64,000 nucleotides of DNA, from the NCBI GenBank assembly GCA_963662155.1, contig OY759272.1, forward strand, positions 42,853,210 through 42,917,209, written 5' to 3'. The notes beneath the pieces were generated by a model that saw only the letters and a list, made by a program, of their open reading frames with translations, had not been told where the DNA came from and ran no database searches. Origin of the DNA: Lamellibrachia columna (Eukaryota > Annelida > Polychaeta > Sabellida > Siboglinidae). Position 1 is the stretch's first letter. Every line of letters begins with the position of its first letter. Below, one piece after another: positions 24,701-38,700 of this stretch. The position numbers and the translations under genes are program-made.

Positions 24701-27700
24701 CGATGGCGAAGTTTTGTTGCAGAGAGCCGCAGGAGTTGCAAAAGAATTCAAGCATGGTAAGACTTCTTGTAGGACTAGGATATACAGAGAGAAAAAGAGA
24801 TGGAATGTAGGGAAGATGTTGGTTAGAGAAGCTGGTGGTTTGGGCTGAGGAGTGGTAACAGAATGGCGGGAAGTGGCCATGAAAGATATTCTCGCTAGAT
24901 ACGAGCCAGAGAATGTATTTAACTGTGATAAAATAGGCTTGATTTGGCAACTGCTGCCTACAAAAAGTCTAGGCTTCATTAGAGAACAACAGCGATGAAA
25001 AAACAGTCAAAGACACGCATAACTGTGTTGGCTGGCGTGAACATGAGTGGAACTGAGAAGATGTCCCTATTGGCCATCGGAAAAACCCTGACACCTAGGG
25101 CATTTAAGAACTTAAAGAAACCGCCAATAAAGAACAGTGCGAATAAAACAGCGGGTGAAGCGGAGCGATCTATTTGAAGGCGTGGATGTGGAGCGACCTA
25201 TTTGAAGGCTTGGATGTGGAGCGACCTATTTGAAGGCTTGGATGTGGAGCGGCCTATTTGAAGGCGTGGATGTGGAGCGACCTATTTGAAGGCTTGGATG
25301 TGGAGCGACCTATTTGAAGGCGTGGATGTGGAGCGACCTATTTGAAGGCTTGGATGTGGAGCGACCTATTTGAAGGCTTGGATGTGGAGCGGCCTATTTG
25401 AAGGCGTGGATGTGGAGTGACCTATTTGAAGGCTTGGATGTGGAGCGACCTATTTGAAGGCGTGGATGCGGAGTGACCTATTTGAAGGCGTGGATGTGCA
25501 GCGACCTATTTGAAGGCTTGGATGTGGAGTGACCTATTTGAAGGCTTGGATGTGGAGCGACCTATTTGAAGGCTTGGATGTGGAGCGACCTATTTGAAGG
25601 CGTGGATGTGGAGCGACCTATTTGAAGGCTTGGATGTGGAGCGACCTATTTGAAGGCGTGGATGTGGAGCGACCTATTTGAAGGCGTGGATGTGGAGCGA
25701 CCTATTTGAAGGCGTGGATTTGGAGTGACCTATTTGAAGGCGTGGATGTGCAGCGACCTATTTGAAGGCTTGGATGTGGAGTGACCTATTTGAAGGCTTG
25801 GATGTGGAGCGACCTATTTGAAGGCTTGGATGTGGAGCGACCTATTTGAAGGTGTTGTTGTGGAGCGACCTATTTGAAGGCGTGGATGTGGAGCGACCTA
25901 TTTGAAGGCTTGGATGTGGAGCGACCTATTTGAAGGCGTGGATGTGGAGCGACCTATTTGAAGGCATGGATGTGGAGCGACCTATTTGATGGCGTGGATG
26001 TGGAGCGACCTATTTGAAGGCGTGTGGATGTGGAGCGGCCTATTTGAAGGCTTGGATGTGGAGCGACCTATTTGAAGGCGTGGATGTGGAGCGACCTATT
26101 TGAAGGCATGGAAGTGGAGCGACCTATTTGAAGGCGTGGATGTGGAGCGACCTATTTGAAGACGTGGATGTGGAGCGACCTATTTGAAGGCGTGGATGTG
26201 GAGCGACCTATTTGAAGGCGTGGATGTGGAGCGACCTATTTGAAGGCGTGGATGTGGAGCGACCTATTTGAAGGCTTGGATGTGGAATATGTTGAAGGGT
26301 GAAACTATCGCTAATTGTAGGCGAAAGGCTGGCTTTGTCCAAGACGATGAATGCGACAATCAAGTAGCGGCTGAGCTGGATGATGAGGTTGAAACACGTG
26401 ATATATTCAGGAACGTATGGGACCGCTTGGCAGAAATGGTATGCGATTTACCCTTTTTTTGTAATTATGTCAACGTCGATAACGAAGTTGAAAGCCACAA
26501 TACTTTGACTGATGAGGAAATAGTCAGCTAGGTGATTGAGTAAACCAAACAAGACCAAGATACCGGCGACGATGAAACTTTTGTAGAGCCGAAGAAAGCG
26601 CCAACTGTGCACGAAGCTTATCAGGCTTTGGATACCTTGCAGCGTCTCATTTTGACCACTGATCGCCCCGAGCGTGATAACATTCTGAATATGGCATCGA
26701 AATTTTAGCAAGTCCTCGCACTGGAGAGCAGAAAAAGAAAAGTACAAAAGAAAAAAACAGATTTTTTCAAAAAGGACTGATTGGCGAGCGGGAAAGGACT
26801 TTAAGGGCCGATTGTTCTGTTTTGAAAAAAAGAACCGACTCTTGTGGTCGCCTGAGCATTCAGTTGTAATTTTCATTTTACGTTGAATACTACGGAATAA
26901 ACTATGTTTCTCACTACTTAGATCGAACACTTGATTGTAAGCTTCTTATTCATTGGTGTCAAGCCTATTTCTGTTAGTATGACTGCGGTCAATTTCAGAT
27001 ATAACGAATTTCGGATATAACGAATAAATTGCCAGGTCCCGAGCGATTCGTTGTATCCAAGGTTTACTGTAGTTGAAAATCAGTTGTCAGAACAAGTCAC
27101 AACAGCATTAGTGCAACATTTATTAATCAGTCCTTGTTTAATGGGTCCACACACTGAGGGGTTGTATAAATTCTATATCACATTTAGCTTTAAACTGGTA
27201 GCAATGTTCATAAAAATATGAAAACTGTATTCGTCATTAAATGCCAATTCAGATTACGATTACAGTGGTGTAATCTGTGTCATGAAACAATGACAGACCA
27301 TCCAAATATTGCGTTTGTTTACATACTGGAATCCCTTTTTTATCATAATTATGATAAAGCAGCAAATGCATAAATATCAGTAATTAATAGATAGTGGAAA
27401 TGCCCTATATTGTAATGTCAACCTGTAAAACATATATCAAAGTAAACATTTCCCCAAAAAGTGTAGTGTAAAAGTTTATAGAAAGTCTTGAAAAGTAAGT
27501 TTTGTTGTATAGGTATGTTTTGAAAAAAAATTTGCAGTACGAGATTTATTAATAAATCATTCACCCAAAGGGCTTGCATACAAATTTTGTGATATCAATA
27601 ATTATTTTATTTACAGCAAGTTAATGGACATCAAACTGTTTTCTTCCCATGCGTTGGTCTCATACCCACAGATAATAGTTTTCTTGTAATGTATTATCTG

Positions 27701-30700
27701 GACCTACATACGTGTCAACCCTGATTGGTGCACACCTGTAAGACTAGTACAGCAGGCGTTGAATCTTCTGTGACGTGATGGTGTGTTGTTCTGCAGGTGG
27801 ACATCCTGCGAGCCCTGGGTGCCGAGATTGTGCGTACACCGACCAGCGCAAGCTTTGACTCACCAGAGTCTCACATAAATGTCGCCCGAAGACTACTTGA
27901 TGAGATCCCAAACTCACACGTTCTCAACCAGGTGAGCACTTGTGGTCCTTAGTCATGTAACACATTGTTGCAACCAGTCACACTGCTGGCAGAGTGTCTG
28001 GATGGATACTTGCCAACTCTTATGTTTTGTTCGTAACTCCTACAGATTTTCTTTAATTTGATGGTATTATGAGCATTCTGCATTTTGAACAAGACTTATT
28101 TGGTACCACAGGATATGGCCTGCATGTTTCAGTGGTATTCAAATTACAGATACTCAGTTCAAAACATGCCTGAAGAGCAACTCTTGCAAATATTTTAGAG
28201 GTTTGTATGGTGAGCTTCTTTTTACCATGTGTGGCAAACTAGTGGACATAGATGTGGGTTTGTTTGTGGATCTTATGGATTTCTGTTACCATTCTTACAG
28301 GTGTGCACCATTCAGTGTTGGTATGTATGCTGATAGATGTTGTCAGTTGCAAGAAAGATGCTTGAACATTGCAAAGAAAGATGCTTAAAAATTGCAAAGA
28401 AATGTAGCGTGCCTAAGCAGTTCCATTACCCATGAATCCCCGGTGTGTTTGTTTAATACCGGGGACATGCAACCCTTTCTTAGTTTGTGTGGAGAAAACC
28501 CAACTCCTATGTAGGTTGAAAATGGGCAATTCATCCAATGTATTTTGTAGGTTGTATTTCAACGTAATTGCCACTGTGCACACCGCGTTAAATGTAAAAT
28601 GCCTGCAGCATAGGGTGCACCGTCAGAAATAAATAGTCAAGATAACTACAACAGTGTAGAAGACAAACTGGTACATGTTAGCAGTAAAAGTGTGACCAAA
28701 AAACCCTTGTTGCTGTTCTGTTATATTATGTTCCAGAATAACAATTTACAAGGGAAAACGATATTTAATTAAGGTTGCTATTTAAAATTCACTACACACA
28801 AAAGCGGGGTGTAAGTAATCCCCCCCCCATACCTTGCCCCTGGTCAAACAAACATTTCTGCTGTTATACAATGTTCAGCCTTTGTAAGGGAAAATATACA
28901 CTTGAAGACTGCACGAGCATCAAGCCGCTAGTCTGCTATATTGCAATTGAAATGCAATGCACTACAGTGGGTGATAGCACTGTCAAATATATAACTGACA
29001 GTAAAACAAATACACCGGGGAGGGAGGGTAAGAATCAAAAGTATGCTTAAAACACCAGCATGTTCAATCAATCAACCAATCGTTTATTCCAACACACAAT
29101 TACAATACAATAAATGACAACAAGTTACTAACAAAATGTTTAAAAAAAGTGAGTGAAGAATACACAAGGGTGAGTTGGAAATGGTCTGAACAGAAGTGCA
29201 ATACTTATGCAATACTTACTTTGTAATTCATTATGAAAAGCCCTAAACATAATAATAGCTGTCTTGAGCTTAACTAAATCTAAAAAATTTAGAACGCCTA
29301 ATTGTTAAAAAAGAGTGCTTGTATGTTCCAGATGTTTTATTCCACAAACTAACCGAATTACTTGTTTCTGTAATATAGTAATGCCATGAATGTTTGTGGT
29401 TTTGCTGTTTATAATATATACATTCCATTTTGATCAATGAGACAATGTGTTGCACCACTGAACTCGAATTTTTTGAGGATATTGGAACCAAAGAAGTCGT
29501 TTTATTATTATTATTATTATGATTTGCCTTATAAATGACTGCTGCAACTTTCGACAGTTTTAATCTGACCTTAGTTATTTGATATTTCCTGTTTAGAGAG
29601 TCATCAATATATACACCTAGACATTTTTTACATGTACTCTGGTTATTTGTTGATTATTAATGAACAGATTAATTTCAATATCAGGCAGACAGTTCCGGAA
29701 TATCATGTAATTTGTTTGTGACAGATTCAATGTTAATTTGTTCACAGCAAACCATTTAGCCAATTTGGCAAGTACCCCATTTAAAATGCCTTGTAGTTCT
29801 TTTAAATTATTACCAGCACAAAATATATTTGTGTCATCCACAAAGAGTATAAATTTGGCTAGTTTTGATACATTACAAATATCATTAATATTGAGTACAA
29901 ATAGCTTTGGACCCAAAATGGATCCCTGAGGTACCCCACGTGCTACATTTAACAGCTCCGAGGCGCACCCATTTATTTCAACAAATTGCTTCTTGTTGGT
30001 GAGGTAACTTTTTTATCCAGTCATTTCCAACTCCATGAACGACATAGAAATTCAACTTTTTGATAAGTATTTCGTGGTCCACTGTATTGAAGGCCTTTTT
30101 AAGATCAATGAATACACCAGTAGCGTGTTTCTTATGGTCCGTTGCATTTGAAATTTCCTCTATTAATTCCATTATGGCATGTGATGTGGACATAGCTTTA
30201 TGGAAACCGAACTGACTTGAATTTAGTATGTCCTCAGCACTGATAAAGTTGTCTAACCTACTGAGTAACAGTTGTTCCAAATTTTTGGAAAATTGTTGCA
30301 AAAGAGAAATTGGCCTATAATTTCCTGTGTCCGTTTTGGCACCACTTTTGAATATAGGTTTTATCTTGGCTATCTTCATTCTAGAGGGGAACACATCAGT
30401 CTTAAACGAATTATTGCAAATGTGCGTTTATATATAACGGGTATAACATTGACTACAATATCCATGCTAATATCTTCAAAATCTGTAGAAATTGGCCTAT
30501 AACTTCCTGTGTCCGTTTTGGCACCACTTTTGAATATAGGTTTTATCTTGGCTATCTTCATTCTAGAGGGGAACACACCAGTCTTAAACGAATTATTGCA
30601 AATGTGCGTTTATATATAACGGCCTTTTAACGGGTATAACATTGACTACAATATCCATGCTAATATCTTCAAAATCTGTAGATTTTTTTCGTGTACACGT

Positions 30701-31279
30701 TTTTACAGTATTAATAACCTCTTCCTCATCAACGGGTTTTAAATACAGACAGTTTCTGATCCTGCCTCCTAAATAATCATAAATAGAGAAATTTCCATCA
30801 GAATTTTCACATCAAGATTGGTGTGACTATTTAGAGGTTGGAGATTGTTTGACCAAAACCCAGGTCAACTAACAGTTGGCGGGTGAATGTTGGGTGGATG
30901 GAAATTTGTGCTTCTATGATTCGACACTTCTTGTTTACAGTTCCGTAACTGTGGCAACCCTCTGGCCCACTATGATGGCACAGCAGAGGAAATACTTGCA
31001 GCCTGTGACAGTAAGAATACCTCATTGACCAGTTAGATTCTATGTAGTGTTGGGCAGTGTTTGTAGTAACAAATCTATGTATGTCATCTGTCATGGAGAG
31101 TTGAAATTAGAATCATTCAATTTGGCCGAAGCTTTTTTGATGTAGGAATAAGGAAATGGTGTATATGTATATAAAGGTTGGTAATGGGCATATTTATTGC
31201 CAATTGGTATGCATTTGGAAATATAAAATGAGCATACACAGCATTCGATACAGAAGCATTTTCTAATGACTAACAACAT

Positions 31280-31365
<86 letters not shown>

Positions 31366-32747
31366 CCTGAAACTGCTGATCTACATGATGACATCAAAGG
31401 TGAGGGGCAACCTGCCCTACATAAGATACAAATCATTGTACACATACACAATTCTGTTAACAAAACATGTATCTTGATGACAAAAGTAACAATAAACCAC
31501 AATTGCATGTTAACGTATGGAGGAGGTAATGTAGTAATGTAGGAGGTGGAGGAGTAGGAGGTGGTGGAGTAGGAGGAGAAGGAGGTGGAGGAGTAGGAGG
31601 TGGAGGAGTAGGAGGTGGAGGAGTAGGAGGTGGAGGAGTAGGAGGTGGAGGAGTAGGAGGTGGAGGAGTAGGAGGTGGTGGAGTAGGAGAAGGAGGTGGA
31701 GGAGTAGGAGGTGGAGGAGTAGGAGGTGGAGGAGTAGGAAGTGGAGGAGTAGGAAGTGGAGGTCAAAACAAAATACATTAAGATTCAAAACAATATGACT
31801 AACTTTGGTAGTTCTCAAACCCGGACTTGACATCATGGGCTAGATATCCCACGATGCCATGCGGTGGGTGATATCCACGTGCATGGCATAGGCGTGTTAG
31901 TATATAACCGTGTTTGGCTCGTAGTACAATTCATAACAAGACATAAAATTACTCTTGGCTATGCCATAAGTTGTCATTTAAATGCACAGTTACAACCAGA
32001 GTGCTTTAGTGGTGGTAAGTAACCTTGACTAATAATATGACTATACCGGACTTAACAGAATCTCAGTTAACAGAATCAGCCGTTTAGTAGAATAAAATAT
32101 ATTGGTTGGGATGGAATCATTCTCTAATCCTGCTGTATGTGTTAAACTGTGCCATTTAAGTGAATCAGAATTATGGGACCGGTGGTCTATGGTTAGGGCA
32201 CCTACTTGACAATTGAGAGGACGGTGGTTCGATTCCACCTCCGCCGTTTCGAAGCTTGGGCAATTTTATTAACCCCACTTTGTCTGTGTCTTTTGGAAGA
32301 TACACTAAACGTTGTTGGTCGATTCTATCTGGTGTCTATGCCAGGGGAAGTAAAAGATCTCACGCAGGGAAATGGAGAAACCATGGACTCACTAACTCTA
32401 GAGAAGGACACTCTGAAATAAACCCTCAGCGCAATATCCTAGTAGGACCTTGCTGACTAATGATCCAGAAATAGTCTGGTCCACAGTGATTTTATTAAGC
32501 AGAGTCTACTCTACTCCTAATCTCACTAGTCCAAAGTGATTCTATTAAGCAGAGTCCACTCTAGTCCTAATCTCATTGGTGCACAAATGGTGCAAAACAA
32601 GCAATAACTGTTGCAGTTAGATTATATATATATATATATATATATATGTGTATATATATATATATATATACATATGATCTATATATAAATGGATTATTTA
32701 TTATATTAGTATATTTTAATTATGTGTATAACATACAGGTATATATG

Positions 32748-32782
<35 letters not shown>

Positions 32783-35700
32783 CATGCACGTACGCACAAA
32801 CACACACAGACTCGCATACCCCCGCACAGACAATACATATTTGTATATATCTGTTTGTGGTGACTTCTGCTGTATGACACTTGTAGACAAGCTTGACATG
32901 GTAGTTCTTGGTGTGGGCACTGGAGGGACGATGACAGGAATTAGTCGAAAGATCAAAGAAAGGTGTCCAAACTGCAAGGTTCGTGTTTCGTCATCTTTGT
33001 ATCGTTTTGTTTCTTGACAATTCTACAGACCTATTTGCTTCACTGTATATGTCTGTCCAGTAAGTAGAATTCAGTTGATGTAGTTAACGTATGTGATAAG
33101 ATCAGAGAAATAGCTTCCATATTTAGCTAACTTGGATGGTATTTGGCTGGTGCCCATTCCAAAAAAGATAAATACAAACATAACCATATTTTTAACCATA
33201 TCTTGTTCCCCTTCGGTTTTATTTCTTGGATTTGAAGGCCTAAATAACATGACCTTTCGATGGGTCCTGATCAGCTGACTCATAAAGCATGTCTGGTGAT
33301 AATGTCCATGGACTAAAAAAAAATGATGCTCCACTATTTGGCCAGGTGACTATTTTATAACACTATCATCCTATTTGTCTAAAAGTCAATCTAAAGGCGG
33401 CGAACACTAGCAAGCTGGTTAAATTGGGACCAACCCCAATTCCACTGACACAAATGGTAGCCAGAGATTGACCTCGCTAATCAGTCTCTCCAGGATTTTT
33501 ATGTGATCAATTCTTGCAGCGCGACACTGTCTGGCTAACTAGTTGGCAGTTATTCGTTCATGCATGTAAACAGGCCCTTAGATGATAAACCTTTGGACAT
33601 TTTGTAAACGCGTCAACTCTTATCGTTGTTCACAGGTGGTGGGTGTGGATCCAGTTGGCTCCGTCATTGCCAAGACAGATTACTTGAATAAGACTGTCAA
33701 GACAGTCTACGAGGTGGAGGGCATCGGCCAAAAGTTCGTGCCCACCGTGTGTGATCGATCCGTAAGTCATCTACTTGCCACTCTATTTGCCCTAAAGGTA
33801 CAAGTGTCACATATCTTCAAAACAAACTTGGCTGGCAGACATGAGAAAGAAGAAGACTTATTTTCTACTGCAAAATAAAACAACCTCCTGAACATTTCTC
33901 TGCCACAACATATCATAGTCCCATGTTTATTTGACAGATGGTTGACAAATGGTACAAGTCCGAAGATAAGCATTCATTCACCATGACCCGACGATTAATC
34001 CGGGAAGAAGGCCTTCTTTGTGGTACGTCATCATGTAGTCTTGTGAAGCGAAACCATGTACAGGTTGTGATTTTAAATCAAGATTTCTATAATTTAACAA
34101 ACAAGATTGCCGTTGGAAGTAACAAGCTCCAGTGGTATGTGTTAGAAGGAAGCCATTGACTTTTCTTGTTAGTTGTGTATTGTATTTGACCTAGTATTGA
34201 ATAGGGGTGGGTGCATTACTTCTAGAAATTATTGCAAATATGTGTAAAAATAAAATTATTGTGTAATTTTTTTAATGAAAATACTTGCAATACTTTACAA
34301 ATACATTACATTATGTAATTTAGTAAGTTAGTAAGACAATCTCTTCAAGTAACTGACTACATTCCCATTAACCAACTTCTCACAAGTAATCAAAGTGAGT
34401 TGTTTGTTTCAGCCCTTTGAGTTAAGGCAATTTATAGATTGTTAATGTAATTAGATCTGTGTAAATGTAATTAGATATGTGTTAATGTAGAAAAATGGTT
34501 CAGTACACTTTTTATGTCAACTATACATTGGCTGGGACATTCACTATTCTCACTGTATTAAAATGTGTTAGTCAGCAGAGGTCACAGTAAACGAGACTTT
34601 TGAAATGGAAACGGGAAGTGATGAAATGACACCGACCTTCAGCGTGTCTGAGTCCAGATGTTTAGTTGCAAGGACTTCATGAATACATTTATGACATTAT
34701 AACTTTGGAAGTATTGCATACACTCGCAATACTGAATTGCAAATTAAAAAAACTACTTCAAGTACTTTGCAGTACTCAAAATTGAGTATTGAAATTCACT
34801 GAATATCGCACCCATCATTGCTACCGACACATATTTGTTTAGTATATTTTAAAACATTTATACTAAATATACTAGTGTTTATGTGGGACAACACTACCAG
34901 CTAATGAGTTGTTGACTCGGAAACGTGGCTCGTTTGCTGAAGACAAAATTCACAAATCCAAAGTATGTTTGTATATGAGCTTTTATAGTAATCCAACTGT
35001 TTATATGCAAGAATACATTATGCATATGTAATATATAAAATGTCATCTAGTCTAGATAATTAAAAATACACAAACTAACAGCAAAGGTGGGGGAACCGAC
35101 CACACGCAGGTGGAGGACCCCACCAAATAGAAGTGTTTAAAATAGTGAATGTTTATGAGGATGTTGACAGGAATATGTTCTTCAAACTTAAAGAAGGCAG
35201 TAGACCCAGAGGACACAAAGCAGCATTAGTTAAGGAGCAGTGTAGGTTGGACATGAGAAAATACTCTTTCTCACAGAGGGTGATAAATGAATGGAACAAA
35301 CTGCCAAATGATTGTGTTAATGTTGTAATAGTACTTGTGGTATGTACTTATCATTAACATTACAACACGGTATTATTGGGATTGGTATTCATGAGGTGTA
35401 TTTCAATAACTCAAATACATGGTCTGCCTCTCCGTACCCCAGAGCACGAGGTACTCCTATAGACTAGGGTAACCGACTAAGGTGTATCTGTAGTCGCCAG
35501 ATGGCGTCACTATATGCAGCCGTGACATCCCTCTTCTTATAAAACAAGAACATCAGAACAAGAACAATTAAGTGTGGCTTACTACACTAACATAGTTATA
35601 TAAGCAGCCTTGCAACCGTAACATACTATCAACGGACAAGATCAAGATAGAGTTACAAATTGAACTTGGCTGGAGGCTTGCTGAGCCGTCCAGAGCGGGT

Positions 35701-38700
35701 CTGGTAGCCTGCTTCAGGAGTGCTGAAGCGGACTCGCTTGCCGGAGTCGTGTGCCTCGTCGGGACGCTCCACTGGCTCAACGGCGGCCGTGCTAGGCATG
35801 TCGTCAGGGTGTGACACGGGGTCGTCAGGGTGTGACACGGGGTCGGCGTCAATAGGTCGGGTCTCGTGTGACCTGCGGATCTGCACACGATTGCGGCGGA
35901 GAACTCCACCACTTGCTGTGCGGACGTCATACGACCTTGGTTCCGGACGCACGGTCTCGATGGTTGCCGGGTTCCACTTCCCTGTGACGTGGTGCTGGAT
36001 GCGAACGGGTTGTCCACGGACCAGCGGGGTGAGTTGCGCGATCGCTCCCTGGTCGTGATACACTTTTTGTTGACGCTGTCGCTCGAACAGGCGTTCGGAT
36101 ATCGCGCCCTTCTCCGGGTGGGCGTTCAGGATTTTCACCGGCAGGTTGGCCCTCATCTTTCGCGCGTTCAGCATCTCGGCTGGTGAAGGGAGATGGTGAT
36201 CGATCGGTGTCGACCGCAGAATCAGCATGGCCATGTCCGTGTCGACTCGGGCCGATGCTGCCTTCTTCAGTGTGCGCTTTATCGTCTGTATCTGCCGCTC
36301 CACGAATCCATTTGATCTCGGGTAGTGCGGGCTGGAGGTGACGTGTTCAAATCCCCAAGCCTTAGCGAAGAGTTTATACGCCTGACTGTCGAAGTGACCT
36401 CCGTTGTCGCTGACAACTCTGTCAGGGACACCTTGCTCGCTGAAGATACGCTTTGTCAACTTGACGATCATGTCACTCGTCGCTCGTCCCTCGATGAGTT
36501 CGACGAAAGGGAACTTTGAGTAATAATCACCGATGATGAGGTAATTATTTCGGCCAATCGAAAACAAGTCGGTGCCAACGACCTGCCACGGCCGTGATGG
36601 CACTTCGTGCTGCATCAGCGGCTCCGAAGGCTGTGCGCACAACTCGCGTTGGCAGATGTCGCATCGCTGGATCATATTCTCGATGTCACAGTTGATGTTT
36701 ATCCAGTATACACATGACCTGGCACGCAGGCGAGTTTTCTCCACTCCCTGGTGCGCCAGGTGGAGTTTCGCGAGGATCTCTGATCGGGCTCTGAGTGGGA
36801 TAACGATGCGGTCGCTCTTCATGATGATGCCATCGTCGACCGTCAGCTCATCGCGGAATGGCCAGTAGGGGCGGAGCTGAGTAGCGAGTTGTCGCCTTGT
36901 CTCTGGCCAGCCACTCATGATGATGGACTTCAGAGAGAGCATCTCGTCGTCGTTGTCTGTCTCGACTCGCAGCTGCTGCAGCCGGTGTGGGGAGAACTGC
37001 ACGTGGTTGATCTGCATGTCAAACTTGAGACTTTCCTTGTTGCTGCTCGGCTGTCGTGAGAGTAGGTCAGCGACCGCGACGTCTTTACCAGGTCGGTATT
37101 TGATGACGATGTCGTACGGTTGAATGCGTAGGAGCATCCGCTGTAGACGTTGGGGGGCGGCTGCCAGATTCTTCATGTGGATCATCTCCAGAGGCTTGTG
37201 ATCGGACTCTACAGTAAATCGCTTGCCGTATACGAACGTGTGAAAGCGCTCACATCCAAAGACGACTGCGAGCATCTCGCGCTCGATGTTTACGTATCGT
37301 CGTTCACAGTCACTGAGTGACTTCGATGCGAAGGCGATAGGCTTGTTCTTCTGCAGTAGGACGGCGCCCAGACCGCGGCTCGACGCGTCGACTTGCACGA
37401 CCGTCTCGACTGCCGGGTCGAAGTAGCTCAACGTAGCTTCTCTGCATATTGCGTCTTTGGTTCGCTGGAATGCGCTCTCGTGCGCTGGTGTCCACACAAA
37501 CTCACTGTCCTTCTTCAGCAGGTCTCTGAGTATGGCGGTGTGCTGTGAGAGATTTGGCGTGAAGGGAGACATGTAAGTTGCGATGCCCAGGAACTCCTTG
37601 AGTTGAGTGGCGTCTTGTGGCGCCTGTAGTTGCTTGATGGCCGTGATCTTCCCTGGGTCGGGGTGCACTCCATCAGTGTCGAAGATAAGCCCGAAGAACT
37701 GCATTCTTGGCTGCTTGATGTGGCATTTGTCGGCATTGAAGACTAGGCCATGCTGACGCGCTGTCTTCATTAAGTTGTGCAGGTTCGCATCGTGGTCGGC
37801 CTCGTTCTTGCCGAATACTGCGACGTCATCCGCTATCCCGATTGTGCCTCCACAGTTCTCCAGAATGTGGTCCATTCGCTCTTGGAACACGTCTTGGCTC
37901 AGGTTCAAGCCAAATGGTAGACGTTGGAACCTGTAGCGACCAAACGGACTGTTGAATGTCGTCAGGAAGCTGGATGGTTCGTCCAAGGACACACTCCAGT
38001 ACCCGTGTCGCGCGTCGAGTTTGGAGAAGACGGTTGCTCCAGCGAGCTTGTGTGTCAGCTCGTCAAGTGTTGGAGTCTTATAATGCGGGCGCTTAATGGC
38101 AGTGTTCAAATCTTTTGGATCAAGACATATCCTCAGTTTGTTGTTGGATTTACGGCTGTAGACCAGGCTTGAAACCCAATCAGTCGGTTCGGTCACCTTG
38201 GAGATGACACCGAGCCGTTCCATGTTGTCGAGTTCGTCTTTGACCTCGTCCTTCAGATGGATTGAACAGCGTCGAGGGGCGTGAATGACTGGCGTCACCG
38301 AGTTGTCCACAGTGATGTGGAATTCGCCGCTGAAATTGCCGATTCCCTCGAATCGATCCGGGTAGGCGGCGACCAGATCACTTGTCGAGTCTACGCGTTT
38401 GTTCGGCACACTCTTGATCTCACAGTTCATCTCCATGAGGTGGAGACGTCGGCATGACGGCAGCCCCAGAATTGCCGGTCCCGCCGAGTCCGACACGTAG
38501 AACTCGGTGTCAATGCGCTCACTGTTGTAGCTGCATGGCACCGTCATCTTGCCATACTGCCGTATGCTCGTGCCGTTGTAGGCTGTCAGCTGGACTTCGC
38601 TGGGCAACAGACTACCCGGAATAGGGAACCCCTCCGAGTCCAGTTTCGCTGGGCACATACGGCGAAAAATGCGCAGCGGCAGAATATTCCCCTGTGCGCC

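Larger units (their letters stand above)
10015..27069 (+). mobile_element. pogo/Tigger DNA transposon, 17 kb with nested insertions
   Basis: The left end CAGTAAACCTCGGATATAAT starts at 10015. The right end (near 27045-27069) reads in reverse complement CAGTAAACCTTGGATACAAC. Both ends are flanked by TA (10013-10014 and 27070-27071), the target duplication of this superfamily. Internal GGATATAACGAA-type subterminal repeats occur on both sides. Transposase remnants are found at 10801-10929, about 24690-25165 and 26280-26710, all on the + strand. The native element should be only a few kilobases; the rest is nested insertions and expanded minisatellites. It makes up most of CBS intron 4. Confidence 0.88.

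Noticed and set aside
12339..26287. CRISPR array
   Set aside because: The repeats are head-to-tail minisatellites without unique spacers, in an animal genome with no cas genes.
26448..26930. 160-codon minus-strand frame
   Set aside because: It lies opposite the Tigger transposase C-terminus and its 3' flank, with no recognisable domain.
31263..31836. Ser/Tyr-rich and Leu-rich frames
   Set aside because: Translation of the 15-bp purine minisatellite and a (TA)n tract.
32173..32250. Functional tRNA gene
   Set aside because: Box A and box B are present, but a long non-tRNA body follows and I could not build a convincing cloverleaf; a SINE fits better.
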